From: Rhypophila decipiens
Lineage: Eukaryota; Ascomycota; Sordariomycetes; Sordariales; Naviculisporaceae
Direction: 5' to 3'
Length of the DNA: 59,423 nt
NCBI GenBank assembly: GCA_033297075.1
Contig: MU858266.1
Location: forward strand, 1 to 59,423
Every line of letters starts with the position of its first letter. Position 1 is the first letter of the stretch. This document shows, in pieces, positions 21,835 to 34,175 of the stretch. The translations under genes and the position numbers were made by a program. The notes under the pieces are model-generated. The model had not been told where the DNA came from. It was given only the letters and a program-made list of their open reading frames with translations, and made no database searches.

Positions 21835-22635
21835 GGGAAGAGGAGGGGGAGGGACGAGCTACAACAGATAGCGGGATGACAGCTTGAAACGGGCCGCTTC
21901 AATGCGGTGGTTATGTCAGATACGCTACGGATAAGGAAGCTCTGATCGTCTACTGCGGGGCACTAACAGCACTCCCGCGCCGCCTTCCCTTTTGGGGGGG
22001 ACATAGCGACAGGGGCAGGTCGGCCCTCTTGTTTACTGGAAATAACGATTTCTTTGGAGAACCAGCTCGCAGGGGACCTTGTAATTTCCTTGGGGTTTGT
22101 AGTTGACTCCTGAGTGCTGTAAGAACCATGACTTCTACCCCGTATGTCAATCCCCATTCCACCCCAAGGCAAGTTCCAGATATGATGCGGTCAAAGGAGG
22201 TCATTCGCGGGGCTTGAGCTTCAGAGCTAAAGCGGGTAACGGCATTCGACGGCTTTATCCTTCCCAACCTCTCACGGCTTTCTGCTGTTACCCCAGAGTC
22301 TTGTGTGGATCACCGGCATGTCCCGCCTCAGAAATCTCCAGGTTCAGTGACCGGTGTCGTGAAAGCGGCGGAATGGGAAATGAGCAACCTCACTCAAGCA
22401 GATGCACCGCGTGATGGCCGAACCCTGACACGTTGAAAAGTTTGTAAGATTGCAAGCTAAACGCCTGGGAATCAATGTTCCCGGGTATCATTATAATTAG
22501 GCAAATTGACCACCGACCACCGCCGTAGAAGCTGATGGTGTACAGTACTTCCAATCGTACTCGAGTTCCCACATTATACCTTGCTACATCGCCAAACAGG
22601 TAACGGGTAGATCCATCAGCCGTGTAAATCACGCC
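21835..22635. other. Intergenic region
   Basis: Promoter of the pepP gene and 3' flank of the cyclin gene. No coding frame or RNA gene supported. Confidence 0.5.
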
Positions 22636-23667
22636 TTAACATTCTACTGCCGCAGTGGCCGACTGATCCGGCGCCGCCCAAACCTCACCACCAGACCTTA
22701 ACAATTCCCACTGCTCACTCAGCAGCTTCTCGGTCACTACCAACTCAAATCCCGTCAAGAAGCAGAAGCTGATCTCTAACCGAGCCAGCTCCGGCTCGCT
22801 CACGCCTCCTACTTTGGAAAACTTGCTATGTGGATAACTCAGGTCTTCCAATGCCTTCATCGCCACCCTTAGTCCAGCAAGCAAGAGCCGGTGGACGTTG
22901 CGTTTCGTAACCGCGATGGCCTGCTCTGTGATGGCCAGCCTGTGGATATAAAGCGCAGTGGCTAGGTATACGGCCGTCGAGAGGGGACAGAAGCGATGTA
23001 TTCGCATCAGATATTCCGTGATCGAAATGGGTGGTGGGGCTCGCGAGTAGAATTTCCGTGTTATGGCGCTGTGTTGCAAGTTCAGAGGTTGTGAGTTGTC
23101 ACCAACGACAATATAAGGCGCGAGTGGAACTTGCGAGTGTAAATCGGCTTTGGGAGGCGGCGTGGGATTCGGGGTTCGGAGGTGTACGCCGTCGATATTG
23201 TGCGGCGACGCTTCTATCGTTGCCGCCGGTTGGAGGGCCGCAACCGGGCTGGGCTTCGCTGGCGACCGCCGCGGCGAGTTCGTCCGGCTGTTTTGTAAAA
23301 GACGGGCCAGGTTCTTTTCCGAGTTGGACCGTACAATGCTCTTTTTCTCAGCCTCCATCCCTCGCATGTGTGGAATGGTTGGGCTTCGCGGCGGGGGCGT
23401 GGGCGGAATGTCGCCCGTCACCGACACCAATGCCTCCACGCCCGCGCTGAGCAGCTTGATGGCTGTAAGAGCCGACACCTTGAAGATGTCATCGACCTGG
23501 GCGGCAAGCCGGGGGGACGAGTTATCTGCCTCGGATGTTTGTACAATGGTTAATTTGGGATCGGCCGCGGGATTCGGTGGCGGGGGCGGGGATGGGATTG
23601 AGCTCGAGTCGCTCCCGGCATCTTTCTCGGATTTCACGGCATCGTGTTGGAGCTGTTGTTCAGACAT
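22636..23667 (-). CDS. PHO80/PCL-type cyclin
   Basis: Intronless 343-residue ORF from the ATG at 23667. The N-terminal half is low-complexity and rich in Pro and Ser, with many S/T-P sites (SPPPPPP, IPPTPPPRSP, TPNPTPPP), typical of phospho-regulated fungal cyclins. The cyclin box runs from about residue 205 (TRKFYSRAPPPISITEYLM) to 325: RIHRFCPLS, ATALYIHRLA, NVHRLLLAGLRVAMKALED, then FSKVGGVSEPELARLE and LLTGFEL-like helix (FCFLTGFELVV). This is the Cyclin_PCL family, whose members bind Pho85-type kinases in phosphate or nutrient control. Which paralog (PHO80, PCL6/7 type) cannot be told. Upstream lies an unusually long gene-free stretch. Confidence 0.9.
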   Translation of the reverse strand: MSEQQLQHDAVKSEKDAGSDSSSIPSPPPPPNPAADPKLTIVQTSEADNSSPRLAAQVDDIFKVSALTAIKLLSAGVEALVSVTGDIPPTPPPRSPTIPHMRGMEAEKKSIVRSNSEKNLARLLQNSRTNSPRRSPAKPSPVAALQPAATIEASPHNIDGVHLRTPNPTPPPKADLHSQVPLAPYIVVGDNSQPLNLQHSAITRKFYSRAPPPISITEYLMRIHRFCPLSTAVYLATALYIHRLAITEQAIAVTKRNVHRLLLAGLRVAMKALEDLSYPHSKFSKVGGVSEPELARLEISFCFLTGFELVVTEKLLSEQWELLRSGGEVWAAPDQSATAAVEC

Positions 23668-26268
23668 GGCAAGTGTTGCGATTGCCGACCAACGGCGGTA
23701 TTCAGGTCGTTGGGTTGAACAAACGAGGGACCGGTGCGCCGGATTCGCGATTTCGTCGGGAGCGGGATAATTGATTATCTCAAGGTGGAGAGTCGAGACT
23801 CGTGGGTCCTTTGGCTTCCAGTTTGGTTGTTACCGCTGGGAGTGGTTGGCCAGGAAGGGGCCTGGAGGTTGGGAAGAGCGACGAGTGACTCGATGCTCGT
23901 TCAACTCGGCCAGGGAGGTTCCTGGAAGACGTGTTCTTTGCAACGTGCCACCTCCAATCTCATGATCTCGCGAGAACCTCAGCCCAATGACTTTCTTTCA
24001 AGTACCGTATGTACCAACGGTCAGTTGCTGGCAAAGAACCGTAGGATCCGTCTCGCCTAGGCAGTGTACCGGTAGCCTGACAGTAGCGCGGTGGGGGAGA
24101 GGGGCAAATGGGGACAAAAAACGGTCAAATGCTCAGATGAAGGACGGGAAACACCAAGACTCGGGCCGTGACCAAGCGAGCACGTGAACAATAAAACAAG
24201 TTTGACCATGGAAATCTAGGCCGTCGGAACTCTGGGACGGATCTTGTCAAATAGTCAGATAAAGGATGGAGCTGTCAGGTTGTCGTTGCTGCTGCGCCAT
24301 TTGGACGGGCGCTGGCAACAAGACCGCCTCCCACCAACTGCGGGGAAGTTTTTTCAGGGTCCTCTCCAGATGGGTGGCGCCCGCTTTTCTGGGTCGGATC
24401 TGGATCTGGGTGTCTGGTTTGGAAGCTGGTCTGTGCGCCGGTCCTAAATTGGGCCCCGGTTCCCCCGGGGGAGTACTGGTAGTCACCCCTTCCTTGCCTT
24501 CCATGGTTGAACGACATGAACTGGCAGGACTGGCAACCCCTTCAAAAAGAAATACCTAGTAGAAGTGACTACAGCCATGTCCGGATGATCATGGACTAGT
24601 ACAGTCAGTCATCTCGACTTTCCAAGGGATCGACATAGCACGAAAGCAGGATGTTTGCACGATTCTATGTCGCACAGCAACTTCTGCATGAACCCGGGGG
24701 CAAGTAAATCGTCAACGTTTGACGGACATCAGATGCCCATTCGCGGCGCGCTACTCGGGGCCTTGGGGTTTAGCACGGGCCGGGCTGAATTGCATCACAG
24801 AGGTTCACAGACTGTGTGAACTCGCCAGGAAACCAAAAGCAAACAAGGCATTACAATTAAAACATCAAAGACAGAGAGGACAACAACGGAAGAAGCAGGG
24901 ACAGTGAGTTAGAAAAAGGATGGAATCGTAGAGTTACTTTCGGTAGAATTCAGGGTGCACTCATTTGGATTGTTAAACTCTGACAAGGTGAGAAAATCTG
25001 TGGTCACTGTGGCTTCAATCTCACTTTCGGTATCACTCGTTATCAAAGATTGACAACTGACGGAGTCTGAGTCAGCCAGCAGGCAGCTGCCAGGCAGAAA
25101 GTCGACTGACCTTATCGGCCAATTGCGCCATTTTTCCGGACCCACCCCAAAGCCGACGCACGGGCCACTTTTGACATCTATTTATTGATCGTCCGCCCGC
25201 CAATTTCTTCCTCTCTTCTTTTCCTTTTTTTTTTCTTCATACTTACCTTGGTTGACTGTCGGGAGATCAAGAAAACCTGGCAGTATAATGGAGAGCCTGC
25301 ATTGCACATCGTGGTGCTAGCCATTATAGATTGTCCTTCGGGGCCGTCTGGACCGCAATTTTTGATGTCAACCCATCTGGGAATCTTTTTTCACTGTGAT
25401 CACCGCTTTACGTGGTGCCATGGAGAAGAAACGAGGTCATCGCCTGTGTTGGGAACACTGGACCGCCTGCCGCCATTTCTACGGCCTGACTGCCAATTTT
25501 CTGAGCTCATGCTTTTGTGCTGTGCGCTGGACCGACCTTTTTTTCTGATCTGGCTTCCCTCTCTGGAAGCAGAATGACGCGTTGCTGGTCATAATTTTCA
25601 GAGACGTTCCGCGGCAAGGACGCAACAATCAAGTGCGACGATTTCATTGCCGTTTACCCCGTAGCAAAGTCTGCTTCGGCATTTGAACTTGATTGCAAGA
25701 ACATACTGACGCTCCGACAAAGCGAAATGGCGAAATGCGGCGATTTTAATTTCTGTCTGCAGCTTTCTCAACCCAACAGGTCACGGCGTCACGGTCGGAC
25801 TTCCGGTCTACAGACTTCGGGCTTGGCTCGGTATCCACTATCGGTCCTCCGTCGGCCGGAAATTCTCCCTGACAAAACCATTCCATTTTCCGGCGCCTTG
25901 TTCCTTGTCAGACCCAACAAACTCCATTGGCACTACGACTGAGAGATATAATCGCGACATTATTTAGGTTTCCTTGAAGGCAGACTGACACATCAGACAG
26001 ACGGAGCACATTCGATCCACCGAGCCAACCATCCTTCCCCCGACCCGCCCACCGATCCCGCCGAGAGGTTGATTCCCCTTTTCCAATTTACCGTTCTATC
26101 CCACCCGACCTCGAAACCATGCGATCATTACTTCCTTCCTAGGGCGACTACAATAAACTCCGATGACTCTCCGACAGTTGCGACCGAAGGCAAAACGATA
26201 CAATAGACACATTAACCGCCCGTCATGAACGCCGCGAGAATCCCGTCTTCGATTTCTCCCTACGCTGC
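23668..26268. other. Long gene-free region upstream of the cyclin gene
   Basis: About 2.6 kb without a supported gene. It should carry the promoter and a long 5' leader of the minus-strand cyclin gene plus the 3' flank of the hemerythrin-like gene. A pyrimidine tract (CTTCCTCTCTTCTTTTCC followed by T-run) lies at 25208-25238. A hydrophobic frame at 25185-25577 lacks an ATG start and is a by-product of that tract. Long leaders are common for fungal regulators. Confidence 0.5.
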
Positions 26269-27175
26269 TTATCTCGATGGCCCAAAAGCAAGTTCCCTGC
26301 GTCTTCCCCACGTGTCAGACGGGAGGAGTCTCCAAACATTCCGATACCTGCGCTCGAAATAATGATGTACCATGTATCTCGCCCATGCAGGAACCTCGGG
26401 CCAGAAATGCGCTCCGCCTTCGAACTCGGTGTCTGACGATCCCAAGACCATGGGCAGCATCTTGTTCTGATCACGACATGCGTTAGTGGACAAGCTCCCA
26501 TCGAAGGCGGGGCGTCAAAGTGACCGGAGGACTCACCTTATCGCTCTCGGCTCGCATCTGGGCATCAAAATCCACATAAGCCTTCTTCAAGGCTCGTTCG
26601 GTCGCCTCGTCGCCCGCTACGTCGATTGCCGCGAATGAAGCCACCTCGTCCACAAGATGCTGTCGGAATTCGTACACGAATGCGTCGACCAGGTTGACGT
26701 ATTGCTCTGCATTGAAGCTCACTGCGCTCTCGGATGGATCGAGACAAGCCGTCGCATACTCTTGTAGCTTGTCAAACCCAGGCTGGAACGCCTCGTGTTG
26801 TTGGATGTTGGCTTCCATTATGTTTGGGCCACCTGTTACCTCGCCGATCAAAGGGAAGAGGATGGTCTCCTCTGCACGGTGGAGGTCTACAGTAACGTCC
26901 CCGGACGAGTTAGAATGGCAATGGAACGGAAGAAGGTAGTGGGAGAACCAACTATCAATCCAGTCGATCCAAAAGAGCGTCAATTCGAGCAGATCTCGCT
27001 GGTCGTCCTCTTTCTTCACGTACGGGGCTTGGTTGTACATGGAGTTCAGGACTCGGAGGATGTTGTTGTGGGAGCTTCCCATCTGGCGTGCCATCCACAG
27101 CGTGACCGGGCTGTCTGACTTGATGCTGTCTATGGGGATCAGCGCGAACGGCTCGTCTGCCCAGCGTCGAGCCAT
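26269..27175 (-). CDS. Hemerythrin-like HHE domain protein
   Basis: Two exons (27175-26537, 26460-26269) give 276 residues. The intron has donor GTGAGT, branch CTAAC and acceptor AACAAG. Candidate iron ligands follow the HHE pattern: His in SSHNNILR, HRAEETILFPLI, His in QQHEAFQPG and FRQHLVDEV. This four-helix fold binds a di-iron centre, and fungal members are usually cytosolic with unknown role, possibly iron or redox handling. The C-terminal part with WPEVPAWARYMVHHYF and HFWP motifs is typical of the fungal subfamily. Start at MARRWADEPFALIP. Confidence 0.9.
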
Positions 27176-27627
27176 TGTTGGATAATGTTTGCTGTTTCGT
27201 TTTTCACAGTTTTGCGTTCTCGAGGAATTGGACTGCCGAGGCGATTTGATCTACTTTTGTAGTTTTGTTGTCTCGCGGCTTGCTACGGGGTGGTGTGATG
27301 TTCTCAATTCCGATATGTCTGCAGTGACTGGACAAAGAAAGTTGCTCCGACGAATCGGCCCAGCACACGGGGCCGCTTTGTCCATTGTCCAGGACCGGAG
27401 CTCTCGGCCTGTCGCTGAAAGCGGGATGCTGCGGCTGTCCCCGTAAGTGCCGGTGCCTCTGATGGCACGATTCAGGCATCACTATTGATCCACCTTTGAG
27501 AACCCACCTGGCATCTTAAACGAGATGTCAAACATATTTGATCAATCTTTCTTGCTCCAGCAACAGCAAAGTCCCTGGACCTCAAGATCTCGCTACGCCA
27601 TGAAAGTAATCCACGCCAATCCTCTTC
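27176..27627. other. Intergenic region
   Basis: Promoter of the hemerythrin-like gene and 3' flank of the DUF3433 gene. No gene seen. Confidence 0.5.
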
Positions 27628-30600
27628 TTACCTGAAACCACACCCACCATTTCGCCCAGAAAGTAACGCTTTACCGCCCCGGGACCAAGCCCATCTTTCT
27701 TGGTTGGCCTCGACATGCCGCGACATTCTCGAGTCACAGACATAATACATGCATCCAGCCATGGTATCCACCTTGACGGGCAGATTTACAGCTCTGCTCT
27801 TCCCGGGATCTTTCGCAACAATTTGCCTATCCAGTATCCCACGTTGTTTTGAGATCCCGGAACCGTGTTGAGTCCGTCTTCGAACGCCTCTCAAGTCAAT
27901 CCAAAGTCTTGACGCAGTGTCCTTGAACGACCAGCCGCAAAAAACCATCAAGCCGCCGGCAAGAACAAGAACCATATACGCCAGAACGACAACCGCCATC
28001 CAGGTACACGCCTCATGAATCTTAAATGTGACGGTGTTGTAGAATGGTATGTTGGACAGCAGGATCGGCGTGAACTTGGCTAGCAGCGCTGCTAGTGCTA
28101 TGTTGAATGAGTGGAAATCTCGAGTGTGCAAAACAGATCTGTAGAGGCCGACGAAGACGTCTGATGGTGGCGATAGGTAGATGGACTGTTCGGGTGTGAG
28201 ACCTGTTTCTGCATGACGTGCACCAAAGTCAGTGATTAACTGGAACATCCGGAGCCCGGAATTCAAGGAGTAAGCTTGAGCAAAGCTAGAGAGAACTCAC
28301 GAGAAAAGTAGTATCCCCAAAACAGACTAATCACCGTGCCAAAGACGGTAAACAGGATACGCACGCCAAAGGACTGGCTGTCCATGAAGCGCTCGAACGC
28401 CGTGTCCGGGGCGATGGTGTTTTCGTACACGAGGATCAGAGCCAACAGTCCCACCGTGAAAAGGAGAGCTAGAAATCGCAAGGACAGTTCATTAGGCATG
28501 CTCGGAAACCAAAACCTTCGTCCTCCCCCGGTCTTGCTAGTCTCGCCAATCGTGGGCTTTCGTTGTGGTGGGTTTCTTGTGGTTAGACGGATTGAGGTCT
28601 TGTCCTCCAATGCGGGACGTATGATCTCGAGGCCGTACATCCATGTCATCTGCCTCTGCTCTCCTTTCCCGGCCGGAGCTGAAGCAGGGACCCAACTCAG
28701 CCTAAACCGCATACCATCCAAAGCCATCTTCATCTCCCTCTTCACATCCGTATCCTTTTCACAATCGACACCCCTCAACACCTTTGCTAACTCGCCACAG
28801 CTAGCCAATAACCCGTTCATATGCGCTATACTCCACGGCTCTCCTTCTCCTCGTGCAGGTCCAATCCCAGACCGCCACCTCCCCAACATGAGCCCAAGCA
28901 ACAAAACCAAAAACCCCATAACACACAAAATCACTTCCGCAAACCGAATCAAACCGCCCGATTTCCTCAGCCCAAAGGCACATACCCTTATAAAGGCCCT
29001 CGAATATCTGTTATTAAAATCATCCTCGTCACACCCCGAGTCCCTCGTCGATTCCAGCCGAATGACCTCGCTCGAGATGGGGACCAGTATAAGCGACAAT
29101 ACACCCAGTAACATATTTACCATTGGCAACGGGTCCCTGTAGCGCTTTAAAAACCGGAATGAAGTAATTTGAGAAGAAACTAAGCTGGGATTGCGCGAGA
29201 GGAGGAGGGTATCGCTTAGCTGCCCTCCTGCGCCAGATGTATGATGCCTTGTTAAACCGCGAAAGGCGAGGAGACAGTTGAGGCTAGAGGAAAAGACTTG
29301 GATCGGGATTGAGAGGAGGGTTGTGAGGAGTACTGGGATCACCGAGGCGAGGAGGTAGGATGCTTCGGAGCGGAGATTTGAGAAGGATGATTGGACTTCT
29401 GGTGAGACGGGGCCCGGAGGGTGCGGTTCTGGACTCTGGGCAGGGCGGTTTCGACGGGTGGTGGTTGGAGTGGTTGGAGTGACGGATGAGGTTGGGGTCA
29501 TGGCCAGCGGGAGGGAAGTGAGTAAAGATGGTTGCTGGGAGTCATTGGGGTTACTGCTGTTGTATCCTATGCTGTGGCTGCCTAGGTTTTGTGATGGTTG
29601 GGAAGATATTGTTACTGGCAAGGAGTTGATGACTTCGCCTGATGGATGGGAAGAAGGACGAGGAGATGGCACGACGATCATGGTAGCAGTGTTCAAGCTG
29701 CTCGTCAGGGTTTCGTCTTGCATATCACTTGTTGGGCCTGCTAAATCGGCTGCATTTTCCGTGTCAGTCTTTGGCAACGCTCCGGCGGCAAGCATTTGGG
29801 ACGCTGTCTTTGGTTTCGAAAGGGACTCTGATGGCGTCAATGTCTGCGACGAGGGCCTGAACGTTGAAGATATGAAAGTCGTTGGCTTGAGAGACGACTG
29901 GCCAATAGGAACAAGCACACCGATCGGGATCAATGATGTTGTGAAACTGGATTCTGGTCTCATCATGTCGGATCTGTGAGGTGTTGAGATTTCTGGCTCG
30001 GCTGTCATGGATCTGCTTTCAGAGTCTGTTTCTGGTCCCACCAGCTGGGCTCTTGTGGATGACGTTGAAGCTGCAATGTCGGGCAGCTTTGATTCCGGAG
30101 AGGTGGTGGAAGTGACCAAGCCAATCAGTGCTGAAGAATCTGTCATGAAAGGCTCTTGTGTTGGTGTTTCACTTGCAGGGCTTGACTTTATGGTTGTAAA
30201 CCTTGTGGTGCTCGTAATCGTATCGCAGCTAGTACATGCAGGCTGATGTTGGATGCTGGATCCCTGTTTAGCAGTACTAGTCGGTATCGCAAGACTCATT
30301 CCCACAACATCAGAGGACGTGGTTGAAAACCCGGTCTCAGTGGTAACAGCACTCGTCAAGGTTGGCCGAGAGAGCGGAAGCTGCCACCACAGAATTGACA
30401 TAGTTGTTGACACTGGCAACGAAGTACACTCCTGCATGGACCAAAAGTGCTTATTGCTCTTCAAGTAACAAGGCAGGGTTGTGGGCGGCAATAAGCCGAA
30501 ACCCCATGGTGGCTTGGAGTAAAAGTTGACGGGAAAAGTGGCCGTCTCGGTCGGCTTGACCTTATTCCCAAACACGTCCATGACTTCGGTTCCTGCCGTC

Positions 30601-31874
30601 CGGACCACCATGGGGAGCATGATATCTCCGCCAGCAGCCTTGCTTGGGAGCGGCCATATCTGGCTAGACGCCTGTGGTGGCGGCGTCGAGTATGAGTAGT
30701 ACCTGTATTCGGTTTCCTCGCCTGTGACCGCGGCAGGTGTATAGATGAGGCCCCATTTGTAGTAGTTAACCGATTCGATGGCGATCATGACGGATTTGCA
30801 CCCTTCGTCGTCTGTATCCCACCAATCGTGGAGGTAGTGCAGTTCATTTTCGATCTCCTCGGATCCCCATTTCTCCATGGAAGCTCGACAGGGGCACCAA
30901 GAAGGGTCGTCAGTGACAAAGGTCTGGATGTATTCTTGGAGATTCCACAGCAAATACTGGGAAGCGCCATCATTAACTGTGCTGTTGCTCGAGCAGAGGT
31001 CGTATCCCGGCTTGTCCCGGGGCAGCTGGTCACATGGCACCGGTTTCAATCCAGTGGTCGCAACACTCCATCTTGGGGGATACCATCCGCAGTAGCTCAC
31101 AGGCGCAGCCGGACTGGGGTAGACAGTGTCTGGAGGCCGTGCATCAGGCTCGGGCTCAGGTGCCCTCATGAGTGCACGGCGAGCTGGCGCTGCTCTGGTG
31201 ATGGTGACGAAGCTCACAGGAGTATGTGGCAGTGAAATTTGCCATGTTGGTGTTGAAGTTGGCGTCTTCCCAATGCTATTTAGCTCAATTGATTCAGACG
31301 TGTCCTGTTGTTTGGCCCGCCCCGCCCCATCTTGCTTAATGACAGAATATCGCAGCGGCGGGAGATCGTGAACCTGGTATTCGAGAAAGGCAAAGGTGCC
31401 GGCAATGAATACAAACAAAAAAACAAGAAAGGGGGTCCTCAGTGGGACTGGCTTGTAGTCTGGTATCTGAAGGTCTTTAGGGGGATACTGGGATGGCTGA
31501 TGAAAAGGGATATCCCCCTTTATCGCTTCCTGGTCTCCATCCTCAAAGCTTGACGTGTTTGTCGAAACTGGCACCAGTTGCTCGGTGCTATGCGCCCAAC
31601 CTCTAACAGCTGGATGTGAAGAGAATCGCACGAGCTCGATGTCACCATCTTGGATTGAGGAGCTCCATGATTGTCGATCAGCAACTGGTCCTGGCTTTTG
31701 GGGAGTCTCAGGGGCCTGGTAGCATGTTTCGTGTAATGGCTTTTGTGGTTGTGCTAGCTCGATCTTTACAAGAATTGAGGTCCCTCTTTTGGGTGTATTG
31801 CCTTCATGTTGGTCGGTTCGTTGCTTTTCCTCTGGTTGTGTTGACTTTGGAACTTTTCCAGACATGTCGTTCAT
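27628..31874 (-). CDS. DUF3433 multi-pass membrane protein with Ser/Thr-rich ectodomain
   Basis: Two exons (31874-28301, 28208-27628) give 1384 residues. The start is the ATG at 31874 (MNDMSGKVPKS). The intron (donor GTGAGT, branch CTGAC, acceptor ATGCAG) restores the frame between YYFS and QTGLTPEQSIYLSPP. Order: basic cytosolic N-terminus, a first TM (FLVFLFVFIAGTFAFL, about 150-170), a long extracellular Ser/Thr-rich part (about 480-860) that should be heavily O-glycosylated, then a first DUF3433-type repeat (LLASVIPVLLTTLLSIP), further TMs, FLALLFTVGLLALILVY, and a second repeat (LLAKFTPILLSNIPFY). This two-repeat layout is the usual fungal DUF3433 form. Its function is unknown; a cell-surface sensor is a guess. 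Confidence 0.88.
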
Positions 31875-31931
31875 CTTTAAAGGAAACAACACCTCAGCTT
31901 GACAAGAAAAGATGCCATCACTATAATTACT

Positions 31932-31990
31932 GGACTAGAAATCCAGATTCACATCTTACAAGACGACTCCCATCTGTTAAGTAGCAGTCA
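31932..31990 (+). repeat. Diverged direct repeat, copy 1
   Basis: The stretch CTAGAAATCCAGATTCACAT then CTTACAAGACGACTCCCATC, up to TTAAGTAGCAGTC, recurs at 34093-34152 in the same orientation. About three quarters of positions match. Most differences are C or G here against T or A there, several in CpA context. Confidence 0.6.
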
Positions 31991-32954
31991 GTGCTACTGA
32001 ACTCCCAAGCACGGGAAACCGTAAATGACAGCGCCAGGCACCTGCATAACAAGTGTACATGTGTAAATTAACCGGGCCCTTTCACATCGACTGCCAGCCT
32101 TTTCGTCCCTGTCAGAAGATAAGGTAATCTACATCCAGTCCCGGGATTGGTCGATTCATCCTGTGCGCCTCACGACTACATCTCTGACCCGGTCTCCTCT
32201 AGGGCTTGGGTAGTATGTGAACCCAGGCCACGCACCCTTCCCGTCCTCGAGCTAGTTGATATTAACCGCCCGCGGTAGACGAGCTGCCAGGTACACTAGG
32301 AATGTCCCGATAAATTATTCATCCCCGTCACCTCGTCTATCGTCAAGAACGCTTGGCATCGGCTTGAGGCCAGTGATGGGCCCTCACTGGACCTTGGCTG
32401 ACCTTGGAACCAAAGTACCTTTCCGTCCGGTAACCATCACATTGTACAGTACACCTCGTTCAGAGCAATTATTTATTCAATAAGGGGGCGAGCCTGACTT
32501 GACTTGCCTTCTTCGGAACCCCACCGCCTACAACATAATATCCAACAGGTCGAGACGGACCCGATAACCCCAGACAAACCAGCCGCCATGCCCAATGTTC
32601 ATATCATGGTTATTTCCCCTGCCTCTCAAAAATGTGACCTTCAAGTTCCTGCGTGTCATCGATTCTCCAACGAAGTGAGTCGACAGCGCCCGACTCACAT
32701 GAAATAAACTCAATCTTATAAAACCAATGTGGCCGGCACCATTGACCCCGATTGACGACCTGGTCGAATGTCTCATTGAAGACGAATGTGTCCTTGTGAT
32801 AGTGACCAAGTGTATAAGCCTCATCATCTCGACCCTGGAGCTTCATGACAAGCTGTTCTGCACACTTTGTCACAACAATGCAAAAAAGATGCGTCTTGTG
32901 CCAAAAGGTGCCCGTGTACCGCTCGAGGTTATCTGGGGGGCAGCTGGGTGTCCT
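31991..32954. other. Gene-free region
   Basis: Between the DUF3433 start flank and the beta-lactamase-like remnant. No coding frame supported; probably the 3' flank of the decayed gene together with the upstream region of the DUF3433 gene. Confidence 0.4.
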
Positions 32955-33825
32955 TTACTTGTCCAGGACAGCTTGTACGCTTTCCATGGCAGACGTCCAT
33001 TTTAGAGCTGCCGAGGCGACGTACTGGCAAAATGGAGGATCGATGATGCCGCAGAGGTATGCTTCCGTCAGCACCTGCGCGGTCCAGTCCGTGGCGTCGG
33101 AATGTGCCAAAGCGTTTCCAAGCACGACGATGCCACTTTGCAGCTCCGGAAACAGGTAGACGGTAGACGAACAGCCTATGTTGTTGCCGCTGTGGTGGAG
33201 GCTTGGTGAGGGTTCGATCCATGCTTAGGGGCGTGAAAATGCGCTGCGCTAGAAATTCACCATAGTTCATCGATGAGACCTGCTCTATGACGCACCCCAC
33301 TGCATGGTATCCAAAGTTGTTGTACAGAAAATCCTGCCGAGGGGGACGAGCGGCGTCAAGTTGGGCGAAGACATCAATCCCCTGGGACTTTGTGAGAAGA
33401 AGTCGGTTGTCGGATCCAAATAAGAGGCCGTCCGATCTACACAAGCCGCTGCGATGGCTCAATAGATCTCGGATGGTGAATTTTCCGTTGGGTGTCCCAC
33501 GCAAATCTTGGATAAACCTGTCGATGCAATCGTCCCAATGCACCTTCCCATCGGCCACAAGACACCCGACGGCTAGAACTAGGGCAGTGAAACCCTTGCA
33601 CATGGACCCCAGATTGAATACGGTGTCTGCATCTGGAAGTATTTTCTTGCCAATGTCGCGGTAACCGTGATAGCCATCCAGGACCTTTCCGCATGGACCA
33701 AACATCCCAATGGCAAGTCCTGGAGTACCCGTCTCCACACAGATTTGAGCGATGGTGGGCTTGGCCAGGCTGAGCGCGTCTTGCCAAGTGGCCTTGCAGG
33801 CCCTGACAACGGTGAGCCTCGTCAT
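32955..33825 (-). pseudogene. Beta-lactamase-fold serine hydrolase, internally deleted
   Basis: The ATG at 33825 opens a class-C beta-lactamase/transpeptidase-like protein with the Ser-x-x-Lys motif SMCK (in FNLGSMCKGFTALVL) and the Tyr-x-Asn motif in YNNFGYHAVG. After PLSMDRT, at about 33215, the homology breaks. The next recognisable piece, one frame over, is HHSGNNIGCSSTVYLFPE (the H-x-G box) and runs to the stop at 32955. In full-length relatives over 100 residues normally lie between these motifs. The first frame instead runs on without homology to 32929. So the middle was deleted with loss of frame; an assembly error is the alternative. Relatives often sit near secondary-metabolite genes, but none is seen here. 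Confidence 0.75.
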
Positions 33826-34092
33826 GGAGGTCTTTTGGCGTATGTGCGAGCTGGAATCGGGGCTTTGGTCACGGTATGGGCGAAGCAGAGTGGGATGAAA
33901 AAGCGGTCCTGAACTTGGAAGTGTCCGAGTGGGGAGCCAACAGCTTTTAAGAGGCCAGCACCCAACCACACAGTAAAAATCATAGGCTGGCTGTTTAGCT
34001 TGCTCAGTTTCTAATGATCGGATGCTGGGAGGGTGAAGAGTGGAGCTCTTGCTAGATAGAGGGAGTGAGGGTAGAGGAAGGGAATACTCTCT
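33826..34092. other. Short intergenic stretch
   Basis: Former promoter of the beta-lactamase-like gene. No gene seen. Confidence 0.4.
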
Positions 34093-34152
34093 AGACCAGA
34101 AATCTATATTTATATCTTATAAGACAACTTATATTTATCAAGTACAGCAGTC
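34093..34152 (+). repeat. Diverged direct repeat, copy 2
   Basis: AT-rich partner of 31932-31990. Compared with copy 1, several CA dinucleotides have become TA (for example TTACAAG to TTATAAG and TCACAT to TTATAT), the pattern expected of repeat-induced point mutation. It ends just before the ECM33-like stop codon. Confidence 0.6.
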
Positions 34153-34175
34153 TGAACCTGGGACCACACTCTCCC

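Noticed and set aside
25185..25577. Hydrophobic N-terminus that looks like a signal peptide
   Set aside because: Starts at TTG and is produced by a CT/T-rich promoter tract; no protein-like continuation.
28336..29142. Plus-strand ORF of 268 codons
   Set aside because: Antisense to the DUF3433 gene; composition is a mirror of the coding strand.
33205..33225. GGTTCGATCC resembling a tRNA B box
   Set aside because: It lies in the beta-lactamase-like remnant, with no A box or cloverleaf around it.
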